Shown: positions 1-11,856, counted from the first letter of the stretch. The stretch is DNA of 38,906 nt from Viridothelium virens (GCA_010094025.1 ML991893.1:1-38906), one strand, 5' to 3'. Translations and numbers: made by a program. The notes: generated from the letters alone by a model not told the origin.

Positions 1-60
1 TGAATGAGATGAGAACGTGGATGAAGGTAGGAAGATGAGATGAGAGCGTAAAACTCTGAT

Positions 61-186
61 TTCGATATAGCGAAAAAGGGGCTCGGATTAACGAATTTCC
101 GGATAACGAATAAATCCGTTATTTACATACAAATTTACTAGAAATCTGAGATTTTTACGTTATACGGCATATTTCGCTATATAGAA
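61..186. repeat. Possible small MITE-like inverted repeat
   Basis: The arms at 61-75 and 172-186 are inverted copies matching at 13 of 15 positions (TTCGATATAGCGAAA against the reverse complement of TTTCGCTATATAGAA). The spacer is AT-rich and carries no reading frame. The layout suits a short non-autonomous DNA element or a decayed end of a pogo-like element just outside the larger transposon. No target duplication is clear, so this is tentative. Confidence 0.3.
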
Positions 187-212
187 TTACGTAATATCGA
201 ATATTTGCTGTA

Positions 213-264
213 ACGTGTTTCACAAGTGAGCTGATCACCCGGGCGAGCTGATCAACCCCACCAC
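213..264 (+). repeat. Left terminal inverted repeat of the Fot1/pogo element
   Basis: It begins ACGTGTTTCACAAGTGAG and pairs with 2021-2072 with one mismatch. Within the repeat the core GAGCTGATCA occurs twice (229-238 and 245-254), which may be paired transposase-binding sites. A TA dinucleotide precedes it at 211-212. Confidence 0.9.
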
Positions 265-339
265 CCCTCAATGCTTTTGTACCCATTAATTATCCACAAC
301 TAGATTATATAGATTTAAAAAGTATTAGATTACACTTCT

Positions 340-1981
340 AACGTCTTGTATAAGTCTTTGCGTTATGCTTAAGTGATTTACATAAGCTGTAGTGAGGTGC
401 AGCACATGTTTTTGGCTGACTTAGACCAGCACGCGCTTTAATAATTTGTACTTTATTCTGAATTTACTCCTCCAATTGGCCTTTAATAACCCTGTTCTGA
501 CCCTTACTGATGCTTAAGGTACCTCTATCTGCAATAGTTATATAATATTGGTTTTGCTGGCGTGTCTGCTGCTTATTTGCAGCTTAGAGTTCCTTAACCT
601 CTGCTATTAAAATTGCTCTCTTATGTACAGCCACTTTAAAACCTTTTAATAACTAATTAAAGGCACTATCTAATGGAGATTTTGAGTTATTTTTATAAAG
701 TCAGCGTTGCTCTTAGATATGCTTTACTTAGCGCTTAATTTTAGGCATTATATGAGGTGTTTTTAACTCCTAGATTAATTTATGTGTAGATATTAGGCTT
801 GGGGTTTATACAATAGGATTTAGGGTTAAAAGAATATAATCTGGATTAAAAGGAATAAATCCAGTTGCTGAGAAGCTACTAAGGATATTCTTTTCTGTAA
901 TCGCTTAAGTGTGCGCAATATAATAGATTAATAAAAAGTCCTCTTTTGTGATGTGGTTAATGCCAAGTCGCATTTATCCTTTAACCTGGGTACTGTACGC
1001 TTGCTTTAATAGACTAAAATAGCCCACATTAAGTGGCTGTAAGATATAAGATAAGTGTGCAGGCATATAGAGCGTAAGGATCTTATTCTGTTTGCAAAAA
1101 TTCTCAAATTTAGCACTGTGGTGGCTTCCATAGCTGTTAAGGATAAGGAGGCGCTATTAACCTTTTATATAACACTTAGTATGCTTATGGAAGTGCTAAA
1201 CCCATTCAAAGCTAATCTGATTGTCAGTCCAGCTATTTTTACTTACAGCAATGCGCTAGTTGCGTGGTAGGTTGTTATTAGTATACCAGGTTACTTGGTG
1301 AAGCTTTGCTTTTAGGATAATTAGTGCTGGAAGCGCCCAGCTTTTTGCATTAATTCCATGAATAATAGTTACCTATTCTTAATTCCTTAGCTGTACAGTC
1401 CTTGTATAACCTCTTTTCTCAGTCCTTATAACAACTTTTGCAGTTCTAATAACCCCCATTTAAAAGCCAGTCTTATTAAAGTTGTAGATATTATTATTAA
1501 GTATTCCATATTTCCAAATTATATTTTATATAAGATTAAACCAACCCTAAATAACAACTAGATTTTCGCATTATAATTATTAATAGTTATACTTTTAATT
1601 ATATGTTATACAAAGTTAATTGCAGCTATTTATGAAGTTTATAGGCCAATTTTTGCCGACAGTTTATAATGGGGTTATTTCGCGGCTTGTGAGGATAAGA
1701 TTTGCAATTTCTCATACAACAGACATTCAAAGTGGAAATCCTTAAATATCAAGGTTAAGAATACGCTAAATAAGAACTTCTTCTTTAATAAAAGTAAGTT
1801 TATGTGTTGCTGGTTAAGTATCGCGTCATAAAGGAGTACCGTGGTAGCGTGTATTAAGGCTTGCGTATGGGATGTTATATAAAGCAGCAGCTTTACAAAG
1901 ACTTTTAATTTCACCGGATTTATAGGCTTGAATAGCTAATAAAAATCTTCCCTCAAGATTAGACTTATTAGAAGCTTGCAT
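340..1981 (-). pseudogene. Dead Fot1/pogo transposase
   Basis: The minus strand opens with ATG at 1981 and reads MQASNKSNLEGRFLLAIQAY, then KSGEIKSLCKAAALYNIP. This is the typical N-terminal helix-turn-helix start of fungal pogo transposases. The next block (RDT*P..KLT..EE) matches the CENP-B-like domain, with TGA, TAA and TAG where the family has CGA, CAA or CAG. Near 640-345 the C-terminal part survives as AVHKRAILIAEVKEL*AANK and a decayed cysteine/histidine knuckle (CKSLKHNAKTY). The middle, with the expected DDE residues, is too decayed to read. The lower end is approximate. Stops throughout rule out function. Confidence 0.8.
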
Positions 1982-2020
1982 GGTTGTCAATTGAGAATTA
2001 AAGGTTCGTACGCGCGACGC

Positions 2021-2072
2021 GTGGTGGGGTTGATCAGCTCGTCCGGGTGATCAGCTCACTTGTGAAACACGT
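2021..2072 (-). repeat. Right terminal inverted repeat of the Fot1/pogo element
   Basis: This is the reverse complement of 213-264 apart from one G/A difference, a transition of the kind RIP makes. A TA dinucleotide follows at 2073-2074 and completes the target-site duplication. Confidence 0.9.
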
Positions 2073-2074
2073 TA

Positions 2075-2695
2075 ATGCACAAGCGTCCATGCAAGCTGCA
2101 ATTATCACCCCATCAGGATCCCTACAAAGGCATTTCGCAGTATCATACTGTTTCTTTGACATGGCTCAACTTGCTTTGAAAAGTCAGATATCGTAGCGAC
2201 ACCCTGACCATCTCTTTGCCCTCTGTTGTCCCTCCATCTCCAAAGATACCTACATATATAGTGAGCGTGAGGAAGAGTGGTCCGTTTTCTCCCTTTCGGA
2301 ATTGATTCGTACACTTTCACAATATTCTTAGGTGCAAAATCGGTAAGCTATCTGTTCTTTCGCATTCCCAATCTTGATCCTACCCTATGTGTAAGGCATT
2401 TCTCATTTCTCACAGCGATAGGCATACTTCGACTGCTGGCTCGTCAATGCAGGAAGAACATACCAGGTGCGCCTCGAAGATGCACTGGTTGGGAGGTGGC
2501 AGTGGGATGGCGAAGTGATACTTTCGTGCATAATCTCTGGTCGTGGCGCGCACTGTACCTGAGAACCCAGGAATCGGAGTATAAGAAGTATGAACGACCC
2601 GCATCTCTACTGCTTTATCATTATCGCCACTCCGTCAAATTCAGATTTGTGCTCACTTTCGGTCCGAAATACATTGAGCTTATTAGACAACTTGC
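2075..2695. other. Non-coding stretch between transposon and membrane-protein relic
   Basis: Open frames here show no recognisable domain. The segment is the upstream region of the dead gene starting at 2696 and has a weak TATATA-like run near 2255. I see no repeat or RNA gene. Confidence 0.4.
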
Positions 2696-5044
2696 ATGAT
2701 GTCTGCCACTCTTGGTACAAGCAATATTTATCTTGGGCCTTGGGTGAATTGGTCCCTCGGCAGCGTACGAGGCTTAACAATCACTTTAACAAGGGAAAAT
2801 GGCGCTTTTCTTACGGCCTTCACCGCCGTATTTGTTTCCTTCGCTGGATTACGTGTCTGGAAAATCGCCGCTTTTATCATCCATCTCTGTTTATCAACAG
2901 GTTCACACCAGGATGGTCTCTTTCATCAGCGTCAGGCTACTTTGCGTAACTCCTCAACTGCGGACGATGCTTTTTGGAAACTCGTTACTATAGCCTGGGC
3001 ATGGCGGAAGTCCAAGAGCTCAACCTTAAGGCGTCTTGGCCCCCTCGCTCTAACTAGCTTAATCATGGGCCTGGCATTTGCTCTTGCTGGCGTGTTCTCT
3101 GCACAAGTCTCCTCTGCTATGGACGACGAAGTGCTCTTGGCTGGAACTCACTGCGCCGGGATAAACTACTCTTCTTTCGATGCCACGGAATTCCGCAATA
3201 TTAGAGGACCTTATTTGACGACATTGTTACAATTATCTGCCCAACGTGCGCAACAATGCTATAATACAAACGCAATGTCCGAGGACTGCGCGACATTTGT
3301 CCAGCCAAGCCTTCGTATGTCTACCGTCACGAATGCATCCTGTCCTTTTGACATGGAAGTATGTTAAAGTAACACCACGAACCTAATTGTCGACACTGGT
3401 CTCATAAACAGCCATGATGACCTTGGTATTAATTCTTCTCCAGGTGAAAGGTTTTCCTTCCGTATAGTGAACCATTGTGCTCCTCTGGTGATCGACGGAA
3501 AGTACAGCCGTGTCTCGGAAAACTCTACGTTTATACAACAGTGGATGGAGTACTACTACGGAAAGCTATACGGTCTAGACCAACCTAATTTCACGTATGA
3601 ATATCCAGTTAGCACAATCAACGCATCATCACCCATTTGGCTTGACTCTGCGTTTCAGGAGGATTGTACCGTTTTGTATGTCTGTTGTGACGCGCCATGA
3701 TCCGAGCGGTGTCTCGCTAACATTTTGGCAGTGCCTCGCTTGCTCGAGCAAATAATACCGATCCTGAAACTGTGGGGTTTGTTGCTAGGCCGGAGATATC
3801 TAGGGTTGATGCAGACACTGGAATATTCTTCCTCTCGGCCAATAATGTTGTATTCCTGGCACCTGTTGATGATCCTTGGTATTCCGCACATAACGGTCCA
3901 TTCAACGTGCCTACGTTGGGCACAAGTACCTACGGTCCCGGCAACATCTCTGCCTGGTTTGCGGACTATCCCGCAATTGCCCTGGGCTGTACTCATCAAG
4001 CTCAGTATTGCAATCCTCTGCTGCCCGCGCAGCAAGGGTGCAGTCCGCTGATGGGCTTATATTCGACCGCTTTGGAGCCGCTGGATACTGATAGAGGCGG
4101 ACTCTCTTCCTGGTTTCAAGGCAGTCAACTGGACAGGCTCAACACTTTTCTCGACATATTAGCTGAATTCACTCCGGACCTGGGCACAATCTTAAATAGT
4201 GTAGGCGTCGCCGCGTTGAAAGGCCGCTTAACTTTGACCAGTGGGGCCCAGGGGCCTCTGTCTTCTAACGAATGGCAGTTGGATGTAGAATCCTGGTCCG
4301 CTATTCAACTGGCGATAATACAGAGAACGATGATTGAGCTTGCTAATGAACCTAAATGGCCTAACATAGAGCAATACTGAGAGTCACCGCTCAAAAATGG
4401 AACGGATGCTGAGCGAGATTTCTGCACTGGTCAGGTATGTGGTTTCATTATCAGAAAGACAAGACTATCAATAATTACTAATCAATAATATTCAGAAAAT
4501 CCTTAGTACTGATTACACATCCTTCTCAACCCTTGGCCTCGCTCTGACATTCGTGATCGGCATTATCTTCATCGTAATCTCGTATTTCCTAGAGCCAATT
4601 CTCCACGGGGTCCAGCGACGTTGGCGATGGGACAACTATGCATTGACAGAATGGTCGACCAATGAGACGTTACAACTCCAGAGCCTTGCCCACGAGGGTG
4701 TTGGCGCAGGCACATGGACAAGAGAGATCGGTTGCGTGCCTACGACTCGATCAAAGGAGCTCCTCGCTATACTTGATTTCTCCGACCCGGCGCATCCACT
4801 GTTGAAGGCCGCGCCACGCTCTTAGGAAGAAATTGCCGAAGCGGAATCGGACGGAAAGAAAGGCGCATCTTCCTCGGCTGAGGAAGCGGATACTAGTTCA
4901 ACTGCTCCTTCTACAGCCCCTGGAAGAGACACCATGGTTTCTGCGCCCGCTTATGAACAGACTGTGGCTGTGAGTATTCCGGACCACAATGGACCGCCTC
5001 CAGCTAGCGATTCTGCTCACCCTACGCCGTTCGAAGAAGTTTAA
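2696..5044 (+). pseudogene. Broken multi-pass membrane protein of a fungal-specific family
   Basis: Three exons (2696-3675, 3732-4434, 4496-5044) join into one frame of 744 codons. The introns have GTATGT donors, TTACTAAT/GCTAAC-like branch points and CAG acceptors. The product would have hydrophobic segments at about residues 35-60 and 120-140, a long Cys/Asn-rich and probably extracellular domain, a third segment near residue 590, and a cytoplasmic tail (EWSTNETLQLQSLAHEG) rich in Ser/Glu. I know the layout from uncharacterised Pezizomycotina proteins; no function is assigned. Three in-frame stops interrupt it: TAA at 3365, TGA at 4378 and TAG at 4823. Skipping the first by a putative intron at 3359-3411 leads straight into another stop. 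Two stops fit C-to-T change in a CA context. The frame is otherwise well kept, so loss looks recent. Confidence 0.75.
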
Positions 5045-6512
5045 AACGGTCTCTCACTGATTCTTACTCCGACAATGACACTGGCAGAAAGGAAAGCTGA
5101 CCATGAGAGGATACACTGGATTTTCTTTCCCTCAGACCATAGTGAAGGAGAAAGCACTCATTTCGTGTCCATTTGTTTCGGGGAGAAATCGGAATACCGC
5201 TCACCCAGACTGTTATTTACAAATCAAGACTGTCCTTATAGTTTTACAATTGACCATGCTGTTTTGCCGGACTTGTACGTTTTGAATGGTATAGTCACGG
5301 CCCGAAGTACATCTCCCTGCTGCACTGTATGCATGTGCAGCTTGGTGCTTCTTGTTATCGTAGTTCCATCTCGACTCTTGCTTGTTAGCCTATTCAATCT
5401 TCCCTTCAGAACCTACCATCTCCCAAGCTACACCTATGGCCTGAAATATGTCCTTTAGCGACGCCAACTTGGGCGCTCAAATCGGCATCATCGATGGCCC
5501 TTCCAGTCGAATCTTATTAGCATCTCCATCCTGATAAGTTGCAAGTGACCGGAAGCCCACCAGCGCTAACAATGACCCTCGAATGACTTGAGTCTCCACC
5601 AAATTTGTCAGTCGTCATACCGTTTAATCAAGACCATAGTTTTGTCGAGCGAGGAGATCCCTTTGATCGGATCTATCTGAAGTGGGTAGTATTGGGCTCT
5701 CGGACTGCGCTTATCGGTATAGGTAGTCTTAGGGAGGAGGCATGGTGTCCGAACCCAATGGCATGTAATCTGACATAGAGTTCGACGTGTCGGTCCTCGA
5801 AAGCTGAGGAGAGGTTAGCATCGGGCCAGCATACTGCTCCTGCTGTTTCCGTGGTGGAACTGGGGCACCGTCGACCTCTTTGTAAGACTGCACCGGTAAC
5901 AGTACGCTCTTCCGCAACAACGAAACCAGAATGATATGACTTGCATATTTCAGTTCAGTGAGTATGGCTACTAAGATAGCGCGGAAAGTTCCCGATGGTC
6001 ATTACACAAAGCCGGAAATCTTCTAGCTTTGTTTCTAGTACCTCTAACACTTACAACTTATTACCTGAGCTTCACTACAAGCGTAGTTGCAATTAAATAG
6101 GACATGATTCCAGCTTTGAAAGGGAGCACAAACTTCAATGTGAGTTTGATTGAGTGCGTATCAGAAAGTAAAGGCAGAGCGGCTCGGCGAAAGAACAAAT
6201 ATCAGACAGACCAACGACTTTCGGAAAAGAAATAATGGAAATCAGCTTCCGAACTCGCATGGTATTTAGTACGGTCATTGATGCCGAGTGTTCTGGCAAT
6301 TCTGTCTTCCAAATCTCCCTCAAATACGGTGCTAAGATATCCGAACTAATCTCTCACATGCGTAAATTCCGCTTCATCTGATGTGTATTTGACCCTTGAG
6401 ATCGATAACACAGGGGTTTAGTACTCATTGTCCTTGCAGATTTCTTCTATTTCCTGGAAGCTCACAGTTCAATCCACACTAAGCAACGCCACAGTCTCAG
6501 TGAGCAATCACC
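5045..6512. other. Intergenic region with no clear gene
   Basis: About 1.5 kb between two pseudogenes. The only coherent stretch is a minus-strand frame at 5729-5998, listed separately. Nothing else resembles a gene, RNA or repeat. Confidence 0.4.
5729..5998 (-). pseudogene. Possible 3' remnant of a membrane-protein gene
   Basis: A minus-strand frame of 89 codons before the stop at 5729-5731 encodes a hydrophobic stretch (AILVAILTELKYASHIILVS) followed by a Pro/Ser/Gln-rich tail (KEVDGAPVPPRKQQ) ending in SDTMPPP. It resembles one transmembrane segment plus a cytoplasmic tail of a fungal membrane protein. Upstream the frame is closed by TGA and no matching exon or start is visible. It could be the decayed end of a lost gene or a chance frame. 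I do not recognise the family. Confidence 0.3.
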
Positions 6513-8206
6513 ATGTCTCCCAGCTTTCTTAGCATAGATAAAACATCTCCGGACATTTCCGAAGCTTTGAAGCGAGTAAGAAATTGCTCCTTGCTACTGA
6601 GAAATTTTCCTGACATGGTTTCCAGCTAGTAGATCCGAGCTTATTAATCGAAGACGCATTTGTTGATGGACAATGGCTCAAGGAGGAGAAATTTGACGTC
6701 TGGGGTTAGTCAGCGCCTGATCATTCCAGTAATATGAATATCTGATTGGGTGCTAGCGTCAGTCAGAACCCTCTACAGCAACAACTCTAGGAAAAGTCGC
6801 CAATCGTAGCCTGGATGATTTCAAGAAGACCATTGAGACTCCGTACCTGACACAGCCAAAGTTTTTTGCCGAAATGGCTGGAGCTGCCTGCGGTGCGTTT
6901 TTGGGAAAGTGGTACGATCTGATTATTGCAAACCAAGAAGATGGTAAAAAGATCTAGCTTCTTCACTGCCACAGCTACCATCTATCCAACCCGCTTGATA
7001 ACAGCTGCCTTGATATTGTGCCTCGAGAACGGCAAAACATTGATCGAGGCTAGAGGAGAAGTCATTCATACTGCAAGCTTTATTTCCTGGTTCGCTGAGG
7101 GAGGTACGAGATCCTACGGAGTGAAAAATCCTTCATCATATCCGAATATATCGCTCTCGACTATCAGAGAGCTCATCGGTGTATGTGGTATTATCATGCC
7201 ATAGAATTTCTCAGCAGCAATGATAACACGTAAAATCATCCCCCCTTTCGCAGCCAGTTGCTCAGTCATGATCAAGCCACTAAGCGAGACTCCCTACACT
7301 TGTCTTGCCCTTGCGAGATTGGCCATCGAGGCGGGCTTACCGCCAGCTACGATCCACGTCTGTCCGACTTAAGACCAACAAGCTGCTAATGAGCTAGCGA
7401 CCAACCCTCGGGTTCGAAAAGTAAGCTTCACCAGCTCTACTAAAGTAGGAAAGATGCTGGCCAAGCTTTCTGGCGGAACTTTGAAACGTATAGGCCTCGA
7501 ATTGGTGGAAACGCGCCATTCATAGTGTTCGATGATGCCGATCTTGACACTACTGTTGAAGGAACCATGTTTAGTAAATTTCGATGCAGCGCCCAGAACA
7601 ACAGTTCATCCTTCTCATCACGAGAGCCACTCTACGAACGTCATTCGCGTCTTGCAAAGATACTCATTTGAAGTATTCAACTTCTAACCCAGAGTAGTGT
7701 GTCTGTGCGAATCGAGTTTATGTACACTCTGCCGTTGCGAAATTTAAGGTGGGCTCAGGCCTAGATCTATCAACGACATACGGTCCGACGGCCCTTTAGT
7801 AAATAAAGCAGCGATTAAGAAGATTCACGAACACATCACAGATGCCTTGTCGAAGGGCGCGAAGGTCGAATTTTGCGACATCCCCAACGACGAATCCGTA
7901 GGGAAGGGGGATTTCTGCCCACGTACAGTAGTTCCAGGCATCACCGCGGAGGCAACTGTGACCAACGACGAGTCTTTTGGACTGTTAGCACCAATATTTG
8001 AGTTTAGTAGTGAGGAGGAAGTGTTGTGCCTTGCAATCCAAACAGAGCTTTGGTTGGTGTAAACACGGGCAAGATTAGCGCTGCTGAAGCTTCGTTCGGT
8101 GGAGTCAAAGAAAGTGGATATGGACGAGAGGGTAGCTTGTATGGTCTAGAGGAGTACCAGACGATCGAGAGCATTACAGTAGCAATCCGAAACAGAGAAA
8201 GCACAA
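6513..8206 (+). pseudogene. Succinate-semialdehyde dehydrogenase-like relic (aldehyde dehydrogenase family)
   Basis: Starting at ATG 6513 (MSPSFLSIDKTSPDISEALKR) and two intron-like gaps (the first at 6576-6625), fragments in different frames follow the order of an NAD(P)-dependent SSADH: LVDPSLLIEDAFVDGQWL, LGKWYDLIIANQ, a shifted block with EARGEV.HTASFISWFAEG, SETPYTCLALARLAIEAGLP, NPRVRKVSFT.STKVGK, then near the C terminus VGVNTGKISAAEASFGGVKE. Damage includes frameshifts near 6950, 7200 and 7510, stops such as TAA at 7370, loss of the GQ.C catalytic context (SAQNN replaces SGQTC near 7590), and a deletion near 8045 that fuses the LAIQTE segment to VGVNTG. Intact members oxidise succinate semialdehyde to succinate in GABA catabolism. 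This copy cannot be active. Confidence 0.82.
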
Positions 8207-9480
8207 CAAATAGGGCTTATACCCTCCCAAAGCCACGATTATCGATGTTAACAAGCTCACTTACCAAAACTTTGGGGCAAGCTGCTAGCCAATGGATCAC
8301 ACAGCGAGGACGTTCCCATTAGTGAATCATTTCTGAAGAAGTTCCATGTATCTGGTCTTGTGTTCACTGGTAAATATTTGTAGATCAGTCATTATGAAAT
8401 AGAGAATTTGATTCTCAGCGTTATCCATATTTTTTGCTCTTTTGAGAGTATAGTTGTTTGTGTAGAAAGAGAGAAAATTAAGTCGGATATAATAGCTATT
8501 ACGATGTAGATAAAAAAATGGTAGGCAAAAGATCACAGTGGTTCAGGTCCGGATTTGGTAGTTTTTAACGCGATTATCTCAGCCTTGCCGCCGAGATAGT
8601 TACTCAATTGGGTGTATCGTAGTACTTATGTGCAGGGGTTCCAATCCCCTTAATTTGAGAGACCATTAAAGCGACCACCATAGTCTGGGTGGGTAGAGCC
8701 ACAGAGCTGTTGATCGCGATGTAGCCGCATCAGAAATTTGACAGCTGTTCATCAGAGCATGTCGTATATCATTTCCAACCTGCACAATAGCATTTGCAGA
8801 CAATGATGCCATGCTCAAAATAGTAGCGATACTTTTCGAGTACGCTCCTTGACGGAATGGATAACAAGAACAGGTGGAGATAAGAATGTGCCGAGCTTTC
8901 CAGTCACCTGATAGCTCTCTTTTCGAACAGGATGAAGTCGATGAGGTAAGGTACTTCACTTACCTCATGTACGGAGCTTGCCAGGTAGGCTTCATAATCC
9001 TAATGCTAATTACGGCAAAGCTTCGGATTCGGGCGGAGTCTTACAAACCCGCGTTCAGCGACCGACTCCTTACGCGGTAGGTAGGTACTTCTGCTCGTCT
9101 ACCCAAGTTGGTAAGAGTAGTCTTCGCTGTTACATTGTTACTATCGGAAGACACTAGTACGGACTTCAGAGGAGAAAGGTATCTACGGAGTACCCAGTCG
9201 GGATGGGTTATCGTTATCGGACAACACCTCACTGCAGCAACTCCAAATCTCGTTACTAGGGTCCAAACTTGGAAATCGCGTATCATCGGTAATCGGTGCA
9301 GTCAACCCTGTCACCAGCCAACCCGAATTCCAATCTTCTAGTACTTCAAGCGTCGGAAAGCCGCGTCCGCCCTTACACATGCTTCCTACCTTCGCGAAAT
9401 GATAGAGTCGACTGCTCGTCTCCACAGCTCACCTACCGAGCCTTTCGTCACACGCATTGGGACTCGGTCGCACTGGACGC
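8207..9480. other. Intergenic region upstream of Zn2Cys6 regulator 1
   Basis: About 1.27 kb with no coding frame I trust. The distal part is moderately AT-rich. Near 8634-8650 is a hairpin like a tRNA T-arm without the rest of a tRNA. The proximal part (9020-9480), probably the promoter of the regulator at 9481, contains GGCGGAGTC (9033-9041), CGACCGACTCC (9059-9069) and GACTCGGTCGC (9461-9471), which resemble the CCGACTCGG element before the MFS gene. Confidence 0.4.
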
Positions 9481-11856
9481 ATGGCTCCCCGGCAAGTCAC
9501 GCCGTCCAGTCTAGCGTGCCTGCAATGCTTCAAGTCGAAATGCAAGTGCGTGAGTCGCCCGGATGGTGGCGGTTGTGAAAGGTCAGTCAGCGCTGGAACA
9601 TTGACACTGGAAGGTCGGCCACGCAGGTCACCCAGGTTTATCCCATCAAGTGCCACCTTAGCATATACAATCGTACCTACGCATTGATACACGAGGGTTG
9701 CCTAATAATAGCGTTTGCAGATGCCATCGTCTCAAAAAACAATGTCGTCCATCGGATTCTGTGCGCAAAGGAGCTAATGCACAAAGGAGGCACAATTCTA
9801 CCACAAGAATCGGTGATCTCGAGGACAAAGTCGACAGCCTTGTGAAACTGCTCTCTCTCGTTGCTCAGTCACCTGCCTCGTCCGCCGCCTTGCTGAGGAC
9901 CGTCCGAAACGATGGCACGCTGGCCGACTATGAACAGCTACTTTCACAAAGCGATCCAGGTGAGATTCCTGCTTGATGGCGAGAGCTACCAAGGTAGCAG
10001 AAGGCTCACACTCGAGATGGTAGATTGGAACGCGAGCGCAGCCGATACCCCCACAGGAAGGGAGGACGGCGAGACGACGCAACTCTCCAGAGCAGATTCA
10101 TCTCCAACCGACTCGTCTTCACCCTATGCCGTAGATACCACCACAAATACCCTCGCACTTGCTTCTCTTGCTCCAGGGCACTCTTCGGCGCATAATTCCG
10201 AGACCTGTCTTGTCAGATTCCGTGATAAGATGCTGCCGTCTTTCCCGTTTACCTACATTGCCCCTGACGTGACGGCGCAGCAGCTACAACAACATCGTCC
10301 CTTTCTCCTGCGTGCCATCAATGCTGTTGCATCTCCCTCCAAACAGCAAAAACTGGCATATGGAAAGGAGCTAAAACACGTTTTGGCCCAGATGACGCTG
10401 GTGCAAAACCAGTCCAGCATCGATCTACTGCAAGGACTCTTGGTCTTCACAGCTTGGAGCTACGATCAAGTTTTTCATCCGTCCGGCACCCTGTCTCGCC
10501 TCGTGTCCCTGGCAACTTCACTGGCGTGTGAGCTTCGCCTAGACAAGCCGTTACCCTTGGATGAACATATGATGAAGTCTATGATCGATGACCCACGTTC
10601 ACACGAATCCTGCTCCTCGGAGAGTTGGTTTGTTGCAGAGGAGCAAAAGGCGGTCTTGGCATGTTATGCGCTGAGCTCCACGTGTGTCATCACCTTTTCC
10701 TTTCAGACGCCGATTCCGAAAAGACGTACCCCTCATTTGTCGTTACACAGTGCTGCAAGGCATCGTCAGATCGGTGTTCTCAATTGCTGACGGGGCGCTA
10801 GAATCTCCATATATTTTGCACAAATTGATGCCATGAAGTGGAAGCCGCGCATGGATGAATCGCTCCGAGCCATAGAGACCAACACGGAGTGTCCCGCAGA
10901 TGCGGCTTTTGCATTCCAAATTCGCCTCCAATTACTAGCGCAGAAATCAGTCCAGATCAGAGAACAGCGAGAGTGGGGCTCAGCCCGCTCTGCCTCGGAT
11001 CCGGGCCCGGCTCTTTCGACCAACCTGTACATTCGGACCCTGCAGGCACAGCTCCATCAGCTTGGCGACTCCCTGCCTGAGGTACTCCGGCAACGGGGTA
11101 AGTAGACAATTTTGCGCTGCAATGCTCACGAACTTGTCGTAGCTTGTGCGACTTCAGATGGCTAATCGACCTTTACCAGGTACACTGACAATGCATATGC
11201 ACTACATTGAACTCTGTATGAGTGAGACGGCGCGCACATCATATCTGCATGTGACTCAGGGGTCGAGATTGGGCACCGGTGCCATCGACAATGACAACGA
11301 TACGAGCGCTAGCGGCGGCGGCAATACGCTTGCTTTTGACTTTATCGACTTTTCATGGCGCTCTGTGAGTGCCATCAAATCGTGGATGGACATTTTCTTT
11401 TCCCTTCAGCCAGCCGAATGCGCCGGCCTCTCATTCATGCACATGGCGCAGCTCGCGCGGTGCTTGGTAGTCCTGTATCGGTTGTCCACTTTCGACCACC
11501 CGGCCTGGGATTGCCTCTTGGTACGTAATACGATAGACCTTATGTCGGTACTGGACAGTGTTGCCAGCAGACTGGAGCTTGCCAGTAACGAAGTTGGCGA
11601 GCAATCGCCCGACGACCTGTTCATGCATGTATCAGGGATGGTACGCAAGTTCCGTAGCAACGCCGCCGCTAAGATAAACCAGAAGTCAGCCGCGGTAGAT
11701 GACGCCGGTTGGATGGATAGTGGAGAAGTGGCTGGTGCTGGTGTTGCCGAGGCCGCGGCCATTCAGAACTCGACGCTTTTGCAGCCAATGAGCCCAGGCG
11801 ATGATGCGTTTTTGGAGAGTATCTTTGGGCATTTTGAGGGCGGATGGGCGTTATAG
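9481..11856 (+). CDS. Zn2Cys6 fungal transcription factor 1
   Basis: Five exons (9481-9581, 9721-9959, 10024-10681, 10802-11097, 11180-11856) give 656 aa. The cluster is at the N terminus with Cys13, 16, 23, 32, 35 and 42 (CX2C-X6-C-X8-CX2C-X6-C). It is split by intron 1, as is common in this family. A short heptad stretch (RIGDLEDKVDSLVKLL, about residues 63-78) is the likely dimerisation coil. The rest resembles the middle homology region of fungal Zn2Cys6 regulators, including FVAEEQKAVLACYALSST and the QIDAMKWKPRMDESL block. It should act in the nucleus by binding CGG-type sites. Splice sites were chosen because every phase closes. The third intron (10682-10801) has a nearer alternative acceptor that breaks the frame. 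With the MFS gene just downstream on the same strand, a pathway-specific regulator is likely; the target is unknown. Confidence 0.87.

Larger units (their letters stand above)
211..2074 (-). mobile_element. RIP-decayed Fot1/pogo (Tc1-mariner) DNA transposon, about 1.86 kb
   Basis: A complete element is bounded by terminal inverted repeats (213-264 and 2021-2072) and flanked on both sides by the dinucleotide TA, the usual target duplication of Tc1/mariner elements. The interior is TpA-rich and encodes, on the minus strand, a recognisable but stop-riddled Fot1/pogo transposase. The 1860-bp length fits Fot1-class fungal elements. From memory it is close to the size of 'Molly' of Parastagonospora nodorum, but the family name is not proven. 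Decay is mainly C-to-T and G-to-A, as expected of RIP, so the copy cannot move by itself. Confidence 0.88.

Noticed and set aside
2277-2699. Open frame of 140 codons upstream of the membrane-protein relic
   Set aside because: No domain, overlaps other frames, and lies where the 5' region of the downstream gene is expected.
3359-3411. Possible intron (GTATGT...ACAG) that would remove the first stop of the membrane-protein relic
   Set aside because: Splicing it puts CCA TGA next, an immediate stop, while the unspliced frame continues the family sequence.
5075-5458. Hydrophobic open frame after the membrane-protein relic
   Set aside because: It follows the natural end of that gene, has no family resemblance and no splice link; probably 3' untranslated sequence.
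8590-8660. tRNA-like segment with a T-arm hairpin (AGGGGTTCCAATCCCCT) and a weak A-box-like run before it
   Set aside because: No matching acceptor stem, D-arm or anticodon stem can be folded around it, so it is at best a tRNA or SINE remnant.
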